Assembly (NCBI GenBank): GCA_003140785.1
Contig: PLKY01000312.1
Location: 1 to 10,396 of the forward strand
Length of the DNA stretch: 10,396 nucleotides
Reading direction: 5' to 3'
Source of the DNA: Acidobacteriaceae bacterium
GTDB lineage: Bacteria; Acidobacteriota; Terriglobia; Terriglobales; Acidobacteriaceae
This document shows, piece by piece, positions 6,925 to 10,396 of this stretch (position 1 is the first letter of the stretch; each line of letters opens with the position of its first letter). Made by a program: the position numbers and the translations under genes. Below the pieces are notes generated by a model. It was not told the origin of the DNA, did no database searches, and saw only the letters and a list, made by a program, of their open reading frames with translations.

Positions 6925-9900
6925 AACCTCATTCTTATCCCAAACTGAATCTGCCGGGGACGATAGAAGTCGGTTGCATTTACATTGAGCGGCAGGCCGA
7001 ATTCGGTTTGGCCGGTCTTCAGTCCGGTGAGGAAGTTGAGAGTCGGAAAGCTTCCGTTGACGCTACCCGATTCGATCGAATAGCCGACCGTTTCAAGCTC
7101 CGTCACGTTCTGGTGATTGAACAGATTGAAGCTTTCCGCCAGCAATTCCAGCTGCCGCATCGATCCGAGGTTGAAGTGTTTGGCGAGGCGCAGATCGGCT
7201 TTCCACGTTCGCGGATAGCGATAGGTGTTTCGTCCTACGCCATACACGCGATTGTCGCCGCCATAGCCGTTCATCCCCGGCGCAAGTGCAACGATCGCCG
7301 CCCCCGTAGTGTCGAATTCCTTCGCCAACGATCCAGAGGTACGCATGGTGTAGGGGAGCCCGCTATGGAACGTGCCGATTCCCGAAAGTATCCATCCGTC
7401 CGCAAATCGTCCGGCTTCGCCATGCAGTTTCCACTTCGGCTCCCAGATGACAGCGGCTGATGCTGTGTGGCGCACATCGAGGTCGCTGGTGCCATATTCT
7501 TCGTGAAAATCGGTAGGATCGAAGACGCTCGGACCTGTCACGCTTGCGCTCTCATTGGGATTCCAGTCCATGGCATGCGCGTAGGTGTAGCGCGCGTGCA
7601 GCGTAATGCCTTCGCGACTGCTGCGTGTCATGCGCAGCATCGCCGCCTCATACGTCGAGTTGGCGCGGCCGGAAATCTCCGTAACCTGCTGGTAACCCGG
7701 ATTGAGGCGACCGGCAAACCCCGTCGACGATTTGACCGAGGGCCACGAGGCGAAGAATGGCACTTTGATTTGCGGCGTCTTCAGCGGGCCGGAGCCGTTG
7801 CCGTCCACCACGGCATACGTGATGGTCTGCGGATTGACAGTGGGATCGATGTTCGCGTCCTCGGTGACAGGAAGTCTGCGGCCCAAACTGGCCATTGCGC
7901 TCGCGTCTATGTGAATGTGGCCCGGCGTTGTCTCCTCAACTGAAGCGACGGCTTGATGCACTTCGCCGTTGCGAAAACCGGGTGCGAACTCGACCGCACC
8001 GGACTTAACCACGGTGGCTGGTTCGCCGGCGAGCACGTAAGGGAACGGCGGAGCGCCTCCAGCATTCAAATTGTCGGTGGGCCGCATAAAGAAATTCAAA
8101 TCGCCTTTGAGCGAGCCGGTCTGCGTAAGTGCGGTCTCGAAGGTCGCATTCGGCGTGCGCCCGAAATACATCCCATATCCGAAGCGCAGCACGGGCCAAT
8201 GGCTCTCGCCCACGCCCCAGGCAACGCTGGCGCGTGGCCCCCATTGCCCACCCAGGCTCGGTATTTTCTCTGTCAGAGGCAGGTCGGGATTGTTGAGCAA
8301 AGCTACGGGCGGCGGGCTCTGCTCCATTTCCCAGCGCATTGCCAGCGAGACGACGATCGTCTTTTTCGGCTGCCATTGCGAGGTCACGAAACCGGCCCAA
8401 TCGTTGGTGCTCAGCCACCAGTTTGTCGGACCCATGCTCTGCGTGTAGTACGAATAACAGGGCAGGTAGCCGAGCCCGTGCAGAGTGCCCGCTGAGTCGC
8501 GCCACACTTTGCCGGTCTGGTCGCAGTTGTGCTGATCCATCGGATTCAACTGGCCGTTCAGCCCGAAGGACGCAAAGGCCAGAGCATCCGACGCAAAGTT
8601 CTCAACGCTCGCGTAATCGTATGTGCTTGCCTGGTTGCGCAGGAAACCGGTTGCGTCGTTGTTGTGCCTGAAATCGAAACCAGCTTTGATCAGCGTCGCG
8701 CCCCGCACCCAGCTCAATTGTTCCTGCCCCTCATAAAGATGCTCGTCGGGATAACCGCCCGGACCGAAGCGCGCCGGATTGCCGATGGTGAAACCGTAGC
8801 GCGAGTCGACGGTCATCTGCGGCAGACGGCCCCAGGCGGTGCTGACAAGCGATTGCTCGAAGGACGATGGACTCCCGGGAGGCGTCGTGAGGAATTGGCG
8901 ACCGACAGATCCTTGTGTGACTGCGAGTAGATTGGGCGTTAGAAAGGCCTCCCAGCGGCCGAACATCCATTGGTCGTCGGCGCGGCTCGAACCGTAACTG
9001 TGTGTGCCATAGACCTCCGAAGTTCGCGTCAGCCCGCCTCCCGGTGAATCCGACAGCGCTCCCGTTCCTTCAAGTGTGAACTTGTGGCGTTCGCGGAAAG
9101 CCCAATCCAGGCGGCCAAAGCCGGTCCATTGGGAGGATGTGCGAGCCGCCGGGCCTAGCAGGCCGTCGAGAGTTTGGAGCATGCTGGAATAGGCGCCAAG
9201 GCCCTCCGCAACGGGATTGGAACTGCTGAGACCGAGCCGTGCACTGAGAACCTGCATCTGGTCATTCGAGAGTTGCGCAAAGAAGTCGTCAGGGTGCTTG
9301 ACTGTCGAAACGCCTGGGTCATCGCGCTTCATGCCGTCGAGAGCTGCAAACCAGAAAAGTCGGCGTCGAAAAATATGACCGCCGACGCCAACCCCCCAAA
9401 TCATTTCCTGATCCTTCGGTGTGTAGGACGCGGCGGTAAACACCGGAATCGTTGTGAGCGTGGCAGGTGAAGTTTGCTGCACCCATTGCGTGAATGGATT
9501 CTGCGCACCCATGAGGTCTCCGCGATCAAAGAGAAATCCCTGGCCGTGCAGCGCTCCAGTGCCGCGCTCGGTTTCGACGTTGAGGCGTCCCCCTGCACCA
9601 TTTTCCCCGCCGGCTTCGACGCTGCCTATGCCCATCTGCACTACTCGGATCGCCGTTTCACTTGCCCCTGGACCGATTAGCGACGCGGCCAGTCCCTTCA
9701 TGCGTGCCGCGCTTGTGCCACCGAAGGCGAGCCGTGTGTTTGCGCCCTCAACCGTCATTGCAGATGAGCCCGACCCATCGCGCACCGCTGACGCGCTGCC
9801 GGTTTCGGAATCGGCGTCTGCAGTGGACGAATCAGGCGGAAAATTCTGCCAATTCCGGCCGGACAAGGGCAACGCCTCGAGTTGAGCCGCCGGCAGGGCA

Positions 9901-10396
9901 GTGGCGAGTGCTACACCATCGGAAACGTCTCCTGCTGTTTCGATGACTGACTGGGCCGATCGGGCACCCACTTGCAACGCCTCGTGCGCGGCCTGAACGG
10001 CGACTTCGGTGATGCTGGAACCGAGTAGTAGGTCCGCCGCGGTGAACTGAGGTGGAAGGATGACAGCAGGTATGCCTGGCAATGGAATTGATGCCAGGGC
10101 CGATTCAGAGAGTGCGGCGTTTAGATTCGTCTCTGGGATTGATTCGCCCGCAATTTGGATCCCGCCCGAAGGCGCCGGAATCTCGATGACCGGGCTGAGG
10201 GCAGCCTCATGCCGCTCGTCCACCGACAAAGAGCGCGCAGCCAAGGACAGCGAAGGCAACGGCTCCGTCTCAAGGGCAACAACAAATGGCAGCTCAATCG
10301 GCTCTGGGATTTCCCGCGATGCGAATCTGGTAACAGCCTCAGCCATAGACGGTGACGCTGCCGCCGCCACTACCTTAGTCGACCCTGAAGAAGTCG
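6921..10396 (-). CDS. Oar-type TonB-dependent outer-membrane receptor, 5' end outside window
   Basis: Large outer-membrane beta-barrel receptor expected to import an unknown substrate with energy from TonB-ExbBD. Residues here are numbered from the in-frame GTG at 10368-10370. The frame stays open through 10396 (reading TSSGSTKV before that GTG) and the visible N-terminus has no signal peptide, so the true start is off the window. Residues 115-133 resemble the end of a carboxypeptidase-regulatory-like domain. The plug motif LPLSGRNWQNF is at 167-177. The plug core is GGRLNVETERGTGALHG (260-276) with NPFTQW (291-296). Barrel signatures are ARYTYAHAMDWNPNES (926-941), DLDVRHTASAAVIWE (963-977), GWILSGIGTFHSGLPYT (992-1008), GRNTYRYPRTWKADLRLAKHF (two stretches, 1046-1066), AESFNLFNHQNV (1078-1089) and the final RPRQIQFGIRMRF, ending in the terminal Phe used for barrel insertion. 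There are only two cysteines (616, 638). Oar-like receptors are abundant in Acidobacteriota; substrate cannot be inferred. The TAG stop overlaps the comEC stop. Confidence 0.9.
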   Translation of the reverse strand, partial: TSSGSTKVVAAAASPSMAEAVTRFASREIPEPIELPFVVALETEPLPSLSLAARSLSVDERHEAALSPVIEIPAPSGGIQIAGESIPETNLNAALSESALASIPLPGIPAVILPPQFTAADLLLGSSITEVAVQAAHEALQVGARSAQSVIETAGDVSDGVALATALPAAQLEALPLSGRNWQNFPPDSSTADADSETGSASAVRDGSGSSAMTVEGANTRLAFGGTSAARMKGLAASLIGPGASETAIRVVQMGIGSVEAGGENGAGGRLNVETERGTGALHGQGFLFDRGDLMGAQNPFTQWVQQTSPATLTTIPVFTAASYTPKDQEMIWGVGVGGHIFRRRLFWFAALDGMKRDDPGVSTVKHPDDFFAQLSNDQMQVLSARLGLSSSNPVAEGLGAYSSMLQTLDGLLGPAARTSSQWTGFGRLDWAFRERHKFTLEGTGALSDSPGGGLTRTSEVYGTHSYGSSRADDQWMFGRWEAFLTPNLLAVTQGSVGRQFLTTPPGSPSSFEQSLVSTAWGRLPQMTVDSRYGFTIGNPARFGPGGYPDEHLYEGQEQLSWVRGATLIKAGFDFRHNNDATGFLRNQASTYDYASVENFASDALAFASFGLNGQLNPMDQHNCDQTGKVWRDSAGTLHGLGYLPCYSYYTQSMGPTNWWLSTNDWAGFVTSQWQPKKTIVVSLAMRWEMEQSPPPVALLNNPDLPLTEKIPSLGGQWGPRASVAWGVGESHWPVLRFGYGMYFGRTPNATFETALTQTGSLKGDLNFFMRPTDNLNAGGAPPFPYVLAGEPATVVKSGAVEFAPGFRNGEVHQAVASVEETTPGHIHIDASAMASLGRRLPVTEDANIDPTVNPQTITYAVVDGNGSGPLKTPQIKVPFFASWPSVKSSTGFAGRLNPGYQQVTEISGRANSTYEAAMLRMTRSSREGITLHARYTYAHAMDWNPNESASVTGPSVFDPTDFHEEYGTSDLDVRHTASAAVIWEPKWKLHGEAGRFADGWILSGIGTFHSGLPYTMRTSGSLAKEFDTTGAAIVALAPGMNGYGGDNRVYGVGRNTYRYPRTWKADLRLAKHFNLGSMRQLELLAESFNLFNHQNVTELETVGYSIESGSVNGSFPTLNFLTGLKTGQTEFGLPLNVNATDFYRPRQIQFGIRMRF

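Noticed and set aside
6900..7460. 186-codon open frame on the plus strand after comEC
   Set aside because: It is antisense to the conserved C-terminal barrel of the receptor and begins inside comEC; it shows no motif.
10368..10370. GTG at 10370 as the true start of the receptor gene
   Set aside because: The frame stays open to the window edge, the AAGG upstream is only 2 bases away, and no signal peptide follows, so it is an internal codon.

Overview
The window looks like chromosomal DNA from a GC-rich Acidobacteriota (Terriglobia/Acidobacteriaceae-like) genome. Two things suggest this. One is the large Oar-type TonB-dependent receptor with a 'LPLSGRNWQNF' plug motif, a class strongly expanded in that phylum. 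The other is an unnamed 'NYFNYFTEIEERF' protein that resembles acidobacterial conserved hypotheticals. The assignment rests on protein resemblance read by eye, not on a search.

Layout. Positions 1-6924 (+ strand) form one tightly packed gene string: the 3' part of nadC (NAD synthesis), birA (biotin protein ligase without a DNA-binding domain), coaX (type III pantothenate kinase, CoA synthesis), a conserved protein of unknown function, an RlmD/RumA-type rRNA m5U methyltransferase with Fe-S cysteines, and a full-length three-domain ComEC/Rec2 DNA-uptake channel. Gaps are 2 and 5 bases. The coaX/unknown junction has the downstream Shine-Dalgarno built on the upstream stop, the next junction is an ATGA overlap, and 38 bases precede comEC. 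Positions 6921-10396 (- strand) hold one very large outer-membrane receptor gene. It converges on comEC with interlocked stop codons, and its 5' end lies beyond the right edge of the window.

How the genes work together. The first three genes make or attach cofactors (NAD, biotin, CoA), the methyltransferase modifies rRNA, and ComEC imports single-stranded DNA across the inner membrane. This is a housekeeping operon, and the joint arrangement implies co-transcription rather than one pathway. The receptor on the other strand is an independent outer-membrane uptake gene.

I see no mobile element, CRISPR array, RNA gene or defence system, and no intergenic stretch longer than 38 bases. The observations most worth a second look are a T8 tract in comEC, where a one-base slip would stop translation exactly between the membrane channel and the metallo-beta-lactamase domain, and the uncharacterised protein embedded in the operon. 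I found no convincing evidence of a wholly new biological system here.
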